Source of the DNA: Flavisolibacter ginsengisoli DSM 18119
GTDB lineage: Bacteria; Bacteroidota; Bacteroidia; Chitinophagales; Chitinophagaceae
Assembly: GCF_900129295.1 (NCBI RefSeq)
Contig: NZ_FQUU01000002.1
Coordinates: 72,488 to 136,487 of the forward strand
Length of the DNA stretch: 64,000 nt
Direction of reading: 5' to 3'
Of the stretch, positions 45,145 through 54,092 are shown piece by piece. A program made the position numbers and the translations under genes. The notes beneath the pieces are model-generated. The model searched no databases. It had not been told where the DNA came from and saw only the letters and a list, made by a program, of their open reading frames with translations. The number at the start of each line of letters is the position of its first letter. Position 1 is the stretch's first letter.

Positions 45145-46469
45145 GACAACACTTCAACGAGGTCCTGGTAGTAATCCAGACCTAAATGGGTAATGAGGTC
45201 TTCACCCATCATATGGCGGAGCGTGTTTTGTAATTTGATCAATTGCTTGAAAATATCATGTTCCGGACGCAACCCTGGAGCTGTTTGTGGCGATTTAAAA
45301 TAAAAAGATAGCCACTCCTGGATGCCTGACATTCCTGCCCTTTTAGAAAGGTCAGCAAATAAGGCAAGATCCAGAACAATAGGAGCTGCAAGTATTGAAT
45401 CCCTGCAAAGGAAGTTGATCTTGATCTGCATAGGATATCCTAACCAGCCAAAAATGTCAATATTATCCCAGCTCTCCTTATTATCACCATGAGGAGGATA
45501 ATAATTGATCCTTACCTTATGATAGAGTTCTCCGTAAAGCTCAGGATTAATATCGGGTTGCAAAATGTCTTCAAGAACTGAAAGCTTGGAAACTTCTTTT
45601 GTTTTAAAATTATCAGGATGATCCAAAACATAACCATCACGGTTACCGAGTATATTAGAGGAGAACCAACCTTTGATTCCCAAAGCTCTTGCATGAAGTC
45701 CCGGAGCAAGGATGGTCTTCATTAAGGTTTGACCAGTTTTAAAATCCTTACCACCTATTGGTGTATTGGTTTCTTTTGCGAGGTCAATCAATGCGGGTAT
45801 GTCAACAGTAAGGTTTGGCGCTCCATTCATGAAAGGAACACCCAATTTTAAAGCTGCATAGGCATAGATCATGGAAGGAGAAATTGCCGGGTTATTGGCT
45901 TTTAGTCCTTCTTCAAAGCTTTCAATTGTTTCATGTACAGCAGAAACCTCAATATATTTTTCTGTAGAGCCACACCAAACCATTACCAGCCTGGCGCAGT
46001 CATTTGCTTCTTTAAAATTTTCAATGTCATCCATAGCCATCTTGGCAAGGTCCCATTTCGTAGCAGCCTCTTTAACATGCTGACCATCAAGGTTAGAAAC
46101 ATAGGTCTTGTCAAATACCGCTTTCATTGGCTTTATAGCTTCCAACTCAGCCTTCACAGCATGAAGCAACATGGGCTCCAGCACTTTGGCATGGCTGGCG
46201 GCTTCAAAAACATTATCACTGTAAACATCCCATCCGCCAAAAACGATATTGTTCAGATCTGTTAAGGGAACAAAATCTTTGATCTTTGGAAAACGATTCT
46301 CTGTTCTTTTACCTAAACGGATATTTCCCATTTGCGTTAAAGAACCTACTGGCTGAGCCAGGCCTTTTTTAACAGCTTCCACCCCCGCTATAACAGTTGT
46401 GGCTACAGCACCTAAACCAGGGATAAGAACCCCAAGTTTCCCATCAGCTTTTTCGATTGTATTATGCAT
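45141..46469 (-). CDS. Myo-inositol-1-phosphate synthase (MIPS)
   Basis: A 442-residue NAD-dependent enzyme that turns glucose 6-phosphate into inositol 3-phosphate (1L-myo-inositol 1-phosphate). The nucleotide-binding loop is VLIPGLGAVATTVIAGVEAV (residues 14-33). The catalytic core has GGKDFKTGQTLMKTILAP and the SSNILGNRDGYVLDHP motif with conserved Lys and Asn/Asp residues. The length agrees with bacterial/archaeal MIPS of the longer kind. It is the first gene of the five-gene inositol lipid operon and provides the inositol for the transferase at 43513. A plus-strand partner was not found. Confidence 0.95.
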   Translation of the reverse strand: MHNTIEKADGKLGVLIPGLGAVATTVIAGVEAVKKGLAQPVGSLTQMGNIRLGKRTENRFPKIKDFVPLTDLNNIVFGGWDVYSDNVFEAASHAKVLEPMLLHAVKAELEAIKPMKAVFDKTYVSNLDGQHVKEAATKWDLAKMAMDDIENFKEANDCARLVMVWCGSTEKYIEVSAVHETIESFEEGLKANNPAISPSMIYAYAALKLGVPFMNGAPNLTVDIPALIDLAKETNTPIGGKDFKTGQTLMKTILAPGLHARALGIKGWFSSNILGNRDGYVLDHPDNFKTKEVSKLSVLEDILQPDINPELYGELYHKVRINYYPPHGDNKESWDNIDIFGWLGYPMQIKINFLCRDSILAAPIVLDLALFADLSKRAGMSGIQEWLSFYFKSPQTAPGLRPEHDIFKQLIKLQNTLRHMMGEDLITHLGLDYYQDLVEVLS

Positions 46470-46679
46470 GTGGCTTGTTTTGATATAAAATAAAAGTCAA
46501 AATTATACTATCGGATAAAACCCTCAAAAATAGCCAAGTCTTGCACCATAAGTATTGATAATCAACTAAAGGCCTGCATTTATCCTTATTTTGGAAGTTC
46601 CTGTCTTTACCTGATAAATGGCTATAAATTAGGGGTAAGAACGCGCGGCAAGGTAAATATTTTAATCGGTTTTTGACCG

Positions 46680-47183
46680 TCAATTTTTAGAGTCCACCTG
46701 TTTGTCCTTTCCTCCAAAGAGCTTATCCAGGAACTTTCTCAGACCGGATTTGGGCTTTTGTTCCTCCTGAGGCGGTTTGGCAATTGTTGAATCGCGTCTT
46801 ACAACTGGTTTCGGCGGAAGACTATTAATAGAATCAGATTGAAATTTTTCCTTGATGTCTGCAGGTGAAGAATAAAGGTTAGCACTATAAATTAACCTAT
46901 CCTCTGCATTGTTTTTCCATACCGGGGAAGGCGGATTTTCAATTACTGCTTTTTCTCCCAGGGAAAGTTTTTGTTCTTCGCTAAAGTTCTTGGTTAGCTT
47001 CCAGGCCTTGCCTTCTTCATCAAAAAATATGTATTTACCTGTACCAACCTGGTAGTAAACATTAGCCTTTGGATAGAAGTATACGGTTTTAACTTTATTT
47101 GTTTCATCGCTCTTTCCAGGTATAGTTCTATAAAGAATGTAGCCAATTAAGCAAACAACCAGGAAAGCAAAAAATATCTTCAT
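46680..47183 (-). CDS. Single-pass membrane protein of the kinase/PBP cluster, unknown
   Basis: A 167-residue protein beginning at the ATG at 47181-47183 (MKIFFAFLVVCLIGYILY); a 12-residue longer start is possible at 47219. One N-terminal membrane helix is followed by a soluble domain (about 25-105, with YYQVGTGKYIFFDEEGKAWKL), then a Pro/Lys-rich linker and a short basic tail (SGLRKFLDKLFGGKDK). I do not recognise it. It lies just downstream of the Ser/Thr kinase gene and is probably cotranscribed, so it could be a substrate or partner in the envelope. Confidence 0.7.
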   Translation of the reverse strand: MKIFFAFLVVCLIGYILYRTIPGKSDETNKVKTVYFYPKANVYYQVGTGKYIFFDEEGKAWKLTKNFSEEQKLSLGEKAVIENPPSPVWKNNAEDRLIYSANLYSSPADIKEKFQSDSINSLPPKPVVRRDSTIAKPPQEEQKPKSGLRKFLDKLFGGKDKQVDSKN

Positions 47184-47229
47184 TAATATCTTGTATTCAA
47201 AGAATGTTCCAATAACCAAACCCTGCTAT

Positions 47230-49143
47230 TTATTGGGCCACCTGGACTTCCGTACTGTCCTTTTTGCGTATATTAAGCTCATCCAAAAGCCTTTTGGCAG
47301 TTGTATCGCCTGAAAACATAGCTTCAGTTAGTAGCTTGGTCCCTTTAAAAACATTTCTTTCATACTGGCAGTTATCATAATCATTGATCTTCAGGATCTC
47401 ATCACTGTCAGCAAACAAATATAAAAAGCCAAGTGTTCTTTTGGCAGGCACATAACCTTTGTCACTGGCTTTTTGGACCCAGTTCCAGCCTTCTTTGCAA
47501 TCAATAGCATCATTTTTCCGTTGCAAGGCCATATTCCCCCATTGATACATGGCTTCAGGAACATCCTGTTGTGCCAGGTAATCATATATATATAATGCTT
47601 CTTTTATTTCATTATTCGCTAAAAAAGTGCGGGCATCCTGCAATTGGGAGTTGATATCTTCCTGTTTTAAACGGACAGCTTGTTGGGCAGAATCCTGCCG
47701 GTGCCATTCGTCAAGTGTTACCAGGTCTGTCTTCTGAACCCAGCCTTTAGAGGTTTGTCCCTTGTTATTGGTAAACTCTGTATAGATGAAGCCATTTTTT
47801 TCATCCAGTGCAGTAATAACGTCATTAGATGGTATCAAATAAGCACCTCTACGGGAAGAGGGGTCAGGTTCATTATGAAAGTATGCCCTCGGCACCTGAA
47901 CTTTGTACTGGCCTATAATGGTTCGCGGTTTAACTGGTTGGGATGCTGTGGCCTGGGTTTCCTGAACCGGTTTATTATTTTCTACAGGCTCAGAACTTAT
48001 AAAAGTATAAGCTATGAATGCCAGTGCCACGACTATTACTAAGAGCCATAACCATTTACCTGCACCTCTCTTTTTATGCTGGCCAGGAATGTTGTTTCCA
48101 ACATGCTGAACTGGTATTTTAGACTGCTGGAATTTGAACAGGGATCTTTGCAGTTCTTCATTTTCCTTTCGAAGCCTTGCCGTTTCTTTCTCTAAAGTTT
48201 TTAGTGCTTCAGTAGCCACCTGGTTATAATTAGCGGGGGAAGTACTGTGGTAGACTACGAAATTGTGTAGTTCTGTGCCATTTACAAACCGGTTATCAGG
48301 TTTTTTTTCAAGACATTTATCTATCATGCGAAGAAGCCACTCGGGTACCTGCATTTCCCTTTCTTTTTTATCATTGGCCCAGGTAGCGGGCAAATGTTGC
48401 CTACGCAATGCAAGTATATCAGGAACAGGGCTTTCCATGTGGGCCACCATCACTTTGTTTCGGGAGGTTTCGCCCCGGTCAGCCAAAGGAAAAGGAACAA
48501 TGCCTGCAACAAGTTCATATAATATAATTCCGAAACTATAAATATCTGTCTGAAACAACATTTTACCATCATTTTGCTCGGGAGCCATAAATTCTATGGC
48601 CCCGGCCTGCCTAAGACTGGTACGTCTTTGCTCATCAGACATCATAGCCATTCCAAAATCGAGTAGTATATAATTTCCGGAATGAATATTAAATTTTACA
48701 TTATTGCTTTTTACATCACCATGTTTTACATCTGCTTTATGACAATGAGAAAGGGCATTAGATAAATGTTCAGCAACCTTGATGATCTCTTTAATGGTAA
48801 ATACAGGGTCGTGGGGTGATTTCAAAAGCTCTTCCAGGTCAGGTCCTTCTATGAACTCCATTTCTATGAAAGGGAAATTACCTGTATCAGTGATACCAGA
48901 GCTAATGATCTTTACCACATTTGGGTTGGGATCCTGGTTAACTTTTTTAAGCTTATTTACCTCGTTTTGAAAATCCGTAAAATGTTTGTCATCTATTGTC
49001 TCACTATAAATGGGTGTTGGTAACAACTTAACAGCCGATATAATTTCACCTATTCTGCGTGCCTTATATACCGAACCCTGTCCGCCGGTTTTCAAGGCAC
49101 CCATATTTTCCAGGCCTTCAGTAATTGTAAAAACCCTTGCCAT
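47230..49143 (-). CDS. Membrane-anchored eukaryotic-type Ser/Thr protein kinase
   Basis: A 637-residue kinase. The N-terminal kinase domain (about 10-300) has the glycine loop LKTGGQGSVYKAR, catalytic Lys39 (AVKLL), HGDVKSNNVKF (catalytic Asp), LDFGMAMM and EFMAPEQNDGK. A coiled coil (about 315-350, LEKETARLRKENEELQRS) leads to a membrane helix (about 370-390). The outer part has an SH3-like region (about 405-475, with KVQVPRAYFHNEPDPSSRRG) and Sel1/TPR-like helices (about 500-620). It lies 2 bp downstream of an FHA gene, in a cluster with PP2C and the SEDS-PBP fusion. It probably phosphorylates Thr residues read by the FHA proteins. Confidence 0.92.
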   Translation of the reverse strand: MARVFTITEGLENMGALKTGGQGSVYKARRIGEIISAVKLLPTPIYSETIDDKHFTDFQNEVNKLKKVNQDPNPNVVKIISSGITDTGNFPFIEMEFIEGPDLEELLKSPHDPVFTIKEIIKVAEHLSNALSHCHKADVKHGDVKSNNVKFNIHSGNYILLDFGMAMMSDEQRRTSLRQAGAIEFMAPEQNDGKMLFQTDIYSFGIILYELVAGIVPFPLADRGETSRNKVMVAHMESPVPDILALRRQHLPATWANDKKEREMQVPEWLLRMIDKCLEKKPDNRFVNGTELHNFVVYHSTSPANYNQVATEALKTLEKETARLRKENEELQRSLFKFQQSKIPVQHVGNNIPGQHKKRGAGKWLWLLVIVVALAFIAYTFISSEPVENNKPVQETQATASQPVKPRTIIGQYKVQVPRAYFHNEPDPSSRRGAYLIPSNDVITALDEKNGFIYTEFTNNKGQTSKGWVQKTDLVTLDEWHRQDSAQQAVRLKQEDINSQLQDARTFLANNEIKEALYIYDYLAQQDVPEAMYQWGNMALQRKNDAIDCKEGWNWVQKASDKGYVPAKRTLGFLYLFADSDEILKINDYDNCQYERNVFKGTKLLTEAMFSGDTTAKRLLDELNIRKKDSTEVQVAQ

Positions 49144-49145
49144 TT

Positions 49146-49949
49146 CTATAATTCGTTTTCATCTGGTGAATAGCTGAATTCCAGCAATGCAGATTGACCT
49201 AAAAGTATCTGGTCGCCTTCCCTCAATTCATAGCCCACCTTGGTAGAATATAATTTTACTGGTTCCCCTTCATTATTTGACCTCACTTTGACCTTATTTC
49301 TTGGAGGCACCCCTCCTTCATCTGCAAATAATAGAAAATGGCCTGTTTCCTGGTCAAATTCTATATGTGCATGCTGACGGCTTATGTAACGATTGCTATC
49401 GCTATCGCTTTTTTCCGGAAAGGCTATGTTATTTTCACGGTAAAAACCATCTGCGGTTTGCACTCTTTTTTCCCGGCCAATAAATATCTTACCACTTCCA
49501 GAGGTAATGATATAAGTTTTCTTTTCAGCTTCTCCCAATCTTATTTTAATAAATGCTGATGCGGTTTTAGGCAATGCATTTTTACGGGTCAATACAAATA
49601 AAGAAGCATCAAGTCCCGGTACCTGTTTTGATTCCGGGGGAGCGCTTTCAGTAAAACTGATTTTTAATTCCCAGTTATCCGGAAGGTCAATGGCATAATC
49701 ATCTGCAATTTTTTGCACTTCTTCATTTCTGAACCTGCCAGGTTCATCAAGGTAAACAGCTGCTTCATACATTTGTTTTTCTTCATCTGGACAGGTAATA
49801 AAAAGCTGGATGCCTTTAATATTTGACCCTTCGCCCCCTTCAGCTTTTTTCAACTGTTCCTTTATAAAATGCAGCAAAGCTTCCCTTACAGTTTTCACAT
49901 CCTTGCTGCTATTTTCAGTGTTCTTTTTAAAAAAATCAAACATGGGCAT
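49146..49949 (-). CDS. FHA-domain protein (FhaA-like)
   Basis: A 267-residue cytoplasmic protein. The N-terminal half (about 15-120) resembles the DUF3662-type domain of actinobacterial FhaA. The C-terminal half (about 150-265) is an FHA domain with KIFIGREKRV, an RYISRQHAHIEFD segment carrying the phosphothreonine-binding Arg-Ser and His, and a later NKVKVRSNN. It is expected to bind phosphothreonine made by the neighbouring kinase. It ends 2 bp before the kinase gene and follows the SEDS-PBP gene by 83 bp. Confidence 0.88.
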   Translation of the reverse strand: MPMFDFFKKNTENSSKDVKTVREALLHFIKEQLKKAEGGEGSNIKGIQLFITCPDEEKQMYEAAVYLDEPGRFRNEEVQKIADDYAIDLPDNWELKISFTESAPPESKQVPGLDASLFVLTRKNALPKTASAFIKIRLGEAEKKTYIITSGSGKIFIGREKRVQTADGFYRENNIAFPEKSDSDSNRYISRQHAHIEFDQETGHFLLFADEGGVPPRNKVKVRSNNEGEPVKLYSTKVGYELREGDQILLGQSALLEFSYSPDENEL

Positions 49950-50032
49950 GATTTAAAGTTTCCCCCTGGTTTATAATAAAGATTATTGAGACTTCGAATT
50001 TTGCATTTTAAAAGATAAAGACCTCATTGAAT

Positions 50033-53000
50033 TCATTTCATTCCTTCAATATATCCCGCCTGCAGCAACTTAGGTATAATATGCTTTCCTGCCAACTTTA
50101 CCGCCTCGCTTGATCCTTTAGCCTTTTCAATACGGGTGCAAACAACTATATGACCAGGACCCTTTGCTTTAGGTACAAAAAATACATACCACCCATCATT
50201 TATGCGTTCACCTTTCCATATTCTTTCAGGAGTACCTGTTTTACCTGCAACCACCAAATGTAGGTCCTTGACCTTATTGGCACTTTGCTCCAGCATATAA
50301 CTTTTTATAGTGGCAGCATATTGTGAATCATTAGCTATAGATATTCCCTGCATTGTTTTAATCAGTGAGTCGCTAATTTTCAATACAAACCTGTGAGGAA
50401 TAAGAACCCCATGGTTGGAAACAGAAGCTGCAAGCCTTGCAATTGCCGCCGGGGTTGCAATTAATTCCCCTTGTCCCCAGGCCATTCCTGAAACACCTCT
50501 TCCCCTTGTCTTTCGAATATCATTCTTGTCATAGCTTTTCAGGCTGGAGAATTCTGTTTTTCTCCAGAAGGTGCGCCATTTTTCTTCCTGTTGTTGATTT
50601 CTGGGATTCATTTCATAATAATATCCTCCCACTCCGTGTAGAAACATTCCTGTTTGCATATAAATGGTAGCCATTTCTTCCTGCAAACGTTCTTCATTGG
50701 CCAATTTGATAAAATAGGAATTATTTGATTTTACCAATGCTCTTTCCAATGAAATATTTCCAGCTTCATCGGGCTCCGCACTTTTTATCCTGATCAAATC
50801 CTGTGGTTTTATCAATATAGTTTTATTGGCTGCTGCCATTCCCAGTTTATTGAATGCAGCAAGAGTGGTTGCAATTTTAGCTGTAGATCCGGGTTGAGTG
50901 GCATAAGTAAACCCCAGGTCTGTATTAGTACTCCAGGAGGATAACTTATTTTGTTCCAATAAAGAAAGGTTCAACTGGTCCCAGTTATTCACAGGCGGAA
51001 GAGGATACATGGCAGACGCTAAAACATCCCCGGTGGAATCATCTAATATCACTGTTGATATCCTGTTATCCTGTAAGGAATCATCCATGGAAAATGATTG
51101 TTGTATGCTTGTTTGTAATGCAGCATCCATAGATAACTGAACATCCCTGTTTCTTTTTTTAAAAGCTTCTACCTTTTCACTATTGATGCCCGCCAATAAC
51201 AAAGGTGCAAGTACAGTATAATCTTTTTGAGAAACTGTCATTTCAGTTATTCTTCTAGGTAAAAAACGATTCTCCCTGAAACGGGTAGCAGAAACTGTAA
51301 ATGTTTTTACAGGAGTTTCAAATCCTCTTAGCTCGGCATCAAGCGCATATTCTGCAAAAAAACCATTATTGCCTCCATAAAAGATATTTGTATTGGCATC
51401 TCCAATCCAAAAGAACATTTCTTCGGCAAAAGGATAATACCTGTCGGAACGTTTGTGTGAAAGGGATTCAAGACTGCGTGGATCAAGACCTGCCTTTATC
51501 AAAGAATCCTTTTGAGAAGCGATCATTTCAGGTTTACTGGTAGCCAACAGCTTTCCATTTCTGTCAAATAAACTTCCAGCCTGCAATTTGTTGATAAGAA
51601 TAGCTATCCGGGGGTTATAGCTGAACATGCGTGCACCACTCCTGTCTGCTACAAGTGCAGGCTGAACTACCCATTGCTTGTTATTGAACAGGTACCTCGA
51701 CACATTGATCGTTAAAAGAATCACACCAATACATGCAGCTACCAATGCAGGGAGCATGTTTTTATCCTGTTGCTTTGATATATAATTCATCTGTACAGCA
51801 GTTCCCCTGACCATAGATACAGACAAAAGAAACCCGGCAGCGAGCATATTGCAAATAAGTGATGTTCCCCCGTAACTCACAAAAGGCAGTGATACCCCTG
51901 AAAGTGGTAAAGCCCCTATTGACCCTCCTGCAATCAATAAGAATTGAACAAAGGTGCAGATACCAATGCCTGTACATAAATAAAACAGAAAGGGCCTTCC
52001 CGTTTGCCTTCCAATCAATATAGACCGGTGCAGGTAAATCAGAAATAATATAAAAACGGAAATAATGCCAGCCCAGCCGAAATCTTCCCCTAAGGAAGGA
52101 AGTATCATATCGGTATGCGCTTCAGGTATGGTCTTGGCAAAGCCTTCACCCACTCCCTGGCCTTGTATGCCCCCACTTGACATGGCCCAGATACCATTGG
52201 CTATCTGGTCACCACCGAAGACTTCATTATCCCATTTATTCAGCCATATAGCTTTGCGGTCTGTTAATCGTTGAACAGGTCCCGGAAATATATTATGAAG
52301 TAGTGGCACCTGGTCGATCAACATAAAACCCGACACCACAACCAGGGCCATTATAGCTGACTCACTTAATTGCTTCCTTATAAAAAGCATAACAAGTAAC
52401 ATAATGAGAATGGTAACCCCTGTAGATATCCAGATGTTCTTTAATATCCAATTCGCCAGCACATATAAAACAACAGAAGCCACCATAAAGGCAAAATCAC
52501 CTCTTGAAAAAGAGAACAGGATGATAAAGGTGAAGCAAACAACGATTGCAGGGCCAAGATCGCCTAACATCAGGAATAAAAGAATTGAAGCCAGGATGGC
52601 ACCCAATGCCATCCAGAAAAACGACCATCGTTTTTTCATGGTGACATATTCGGCAAGGAACCTTTCATTGGCAGCAAAAAAGCCCGCAAGGAAAATGATA
52701 ATTAGAAATTTTACCATCTCGCTTGGCTGAAAACCAAAAAGGTTGACCTTAACTCCACTTCCTTCAGGCCCTGTTCCCAGAAGGATGGTTAATAATAACA
52801 ATAGCATCGCCAGTCCAGCCCATTGTATACCCTTAGAGCCCCTGTTGTCTCTAAAAGCAAACATCCTGTACAATCCTGAATCTGCTGTAAAACGTCGTAG
52901 ATCAAATAATAATAGCAAAATAATACCGGTAAACCCTCCTGCTAAATACCATAAAGTACTCCTGGCAAGAAAACGGTCTCTAAGAGGATCCTGCAAGCTT

Positions 53001-54091
53001 AATAATGTTAATAAAGAGAGGCCGGTGAGCAACATAACTATAGGGAGGATATATTGGTCTGTTGCTGAAAATCTGATGCTTAAAATCACATGCAGCAGGA
53101 AAAACCCGACAATGAAAACAATAACAATGATCCAATACCATTTAGTTACCTGGTCAGGCGTACGTACTATTAACGAACCTTCCTTTTTAAGATCAGTAAA
53201 GTCTTTTGTTGATAAAAGTTTAATAGTATGCGGCAATTGAATAAAAGTAAAAGCAGCATCTTCTTTAAGTTCCTGAACCCCTTTTGAAGGACCAAACTGA
53301 AAGCCAGGCTGCATGGGCAACAGCTCATAGGATTTTCCTTCAGGAAGCCCCGAGAAAGCAAACTTTCCATCAGCATCTGTTCTTGTATATGCTATTAAAG
53401 AAATCAATTGACTCCTGTTAAAAGAATCAGTAGCATATATCTTTTGAAGACCTGGAGCCTTTTGAATTCGTTGACCTGTGGCATCAGTAACTTCAGTACT
53501 ATAAATACTATCCTGAGGAATGACCATGGTAAGCCTGACAAGAACCCCATTAACTTTAGTTTCATTCCTGTTCCTTATGCTTCCTGAAATAGTGTGTGCA
53601 CCCAGGCCTACATTTAAGTTAGACGCAAGGGATGGAGGTGAGGTTCTTTCCTGGTTGAAACGTAAAGAATCGGCCCCTGTAAATCCAAGTAGTTTTCTTG
53701 AAACTTCTACTCTTTTTCTAAACGATGCACCACCTGTAGCATAAGCTTCGTCGGCGTTTACATTATACTTTGATTTATTTAATTCACCTATATTATCAAT
53801 AATATCATTCTCAGAATTCAGCTTTTGGCTTACTATGGAACTAATTAATTGAATATCCTTTGGATCTTCAAAATAAAAGCCCTTTTCCAGCATCTGTTTT
53901 AAACGCTGTCCCGGACTCTCGTCATTTAAATTCACAATAGTCCCTTGCTCTACCCTGGAAGGAACTTCGGTAAAATCTCTTTTTAATACTGTAAACAATG
54001 AATTGAAAAGCAGTAATAAGATGACTGCAATGCCAATCAAGCCTATTCGTTCTTTTATTCTTGAGGTATGATGCTGCAAACCATTTGTCAT
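50033..54091 (-). CDS. SEDS peptidoglycan polymerase fused to a class B penicillin-binding protein
   Basis: A 1352-residue protein if it starts at the ATG at 54089-54091, one base after the PP2C stop. A 16-residue longer start exists inside PP2C. The order is: membrane helix (about 20-36); a periplasmic region (to about 315) with a carboxypeptidase-regulatory-like fold (GSIRNRNETKVNGVLVRL, TDADGKFAFSGLPEG); about ten SEDS membrane helices (about 320-760, with FQPSEMVKFLIIIFLAG and LPLSGVSLPFVSYGGTSL); a PBP membrane helix (about 775-795); a PBPA-type pedestal (LQAGSLFDRNGKLLA); and the transpeptidase with STAK (Ser 1069), SNN (about 1120) and KTGT (about 1282). It would both polymerise and crosslink peptidoglycan. 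Confidence 0.93.
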   Translation of the reverse strand: MTNGLQHHTSRIKERIGLIGIAVILLLLFNSLFTVLKRDFTEVPSRVEQGTIVNLNDESPGQRLKQMLEKGFYFEDPKDIQLISSIVSQKLNSENDIIDNIGELNKSKYNVNADEAYATGGASFRKRVEVSRKLLGFTGADSLRFNQERTSPPSLASNLNVGLGAHTISGSIRNRNETKVNGVLVRLTMVIPQDSIYSTEVTDATGQRIQKAPGLQKIYATDSFNRSQLISLIAYTRTDADGKFAFSGLPEGKSYELLPMQPGFQFGPSKGVQELKEDAAFTFIQLPHTIKLLSTKDFTDLKKEGSLIVRTPDQVTKWYWIIVIVFIVGFFLLHVILSIRFSATDQYILPIVMLLTGLSLLTLLSLQDPLRDRFLARSTLWYLAGGFTGIILLLLFDLRRFTADSGLYRMFAFRDNRGSKGIQWAGLAMLLLLLTILLGTGPEGSGVKVNLFGFQPSEMVKFLIIIFLAGFFAANERFLAEYVTMKKRWSFFWMALGAILASILLFLMLGDLGPAIVVCFTFIILFSFSRGDFAFMVASVVLYVLANWILKNIWISTGVTILIMLLVMLFIRKQLSESAIMALVVVSGFMLIDQVPLLHNIFPGPVQRLTDRKAIWLNKWDNEVFGGDQIANGIWAMSSGGIQGQGVGEGFAKTIPEAHTDMILPSLGEDFGWAGIISVFILFLIYLHRSILIGRQTGRPFLFYLCTGIGICTFVQFLLIAGGSIGALPLSGVSLPFVSYGGTSLICNMLAAGFLLSVSMVRGTAVQMNYISKQQDKNMLPALVAACIGVILLTINVSRYLFNNKQWVVQPALVADRSGARMFSYNPRIAILINKLQAGSLFDRNGKLLATSKPEMIASQKDSLIKAGLDPRSLESLSHKRSDRYYPFAEEMFFWIGDANTNIFYGGNNGFFAEYALDAELRGFETPVKTFTVSATRFRENRFLPRRITEMTVSQKDYTVLAPLLLAGINSEKVEAFKKRNRDVQLSMDAALQTSIQQSFSMDDSLQDNRISTVILDDSTGDVLASAMYPLPPVNNWDQLNLSLLEQNKLSSWSTNTDLGFTYATQPGSTAKIATTLAAFNKLGMAAANKTILIKPQDLIRIKSAEPDEAGNISLERALVKSNNSYFIKLANEERLQEEMATIYMQTGMFLHGVGGYYYEMNPRNQQQEEKWRTFWRKTEFSSLKSYDKNDIRKTRGRGVSGMAWGQGELIATPAAIARLAASVSNHGVLIPHRFVLKISDSLIKTMQGISIANDSQYAATIKSYMLEQSANKVKDLHLVVAGKTGTPERIWKGERINDGWYVFFVPKAKGPGHIVVCTRIEKAKGSSEAVKLAGKHIIPKLLQAGYIEGMK

Positions 54092-54092
54092 T

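Noticed and set aside
46462-46683. A 73-codon minus-strand ORF between MIPS and the unknown membrane protein
   Set aside because: It overlaps the MIPS start, has no family pattern and would sit in the likely promoter region of the inositol operon.
52743-53240. A 165-codon plus-strand ORF
   Set aside because: It is antisense to the SEDS-PBP fusion, whose membrane helices and motifs are unmistakable.
50033-54091. The SEDS-PBP fusion as an artefact
   Set aside because: There is no in-frame stop or out-of-frame junction, the linker includes a plausible PBP membrane helix, and both parts keep their motifs, so I treat it as real.
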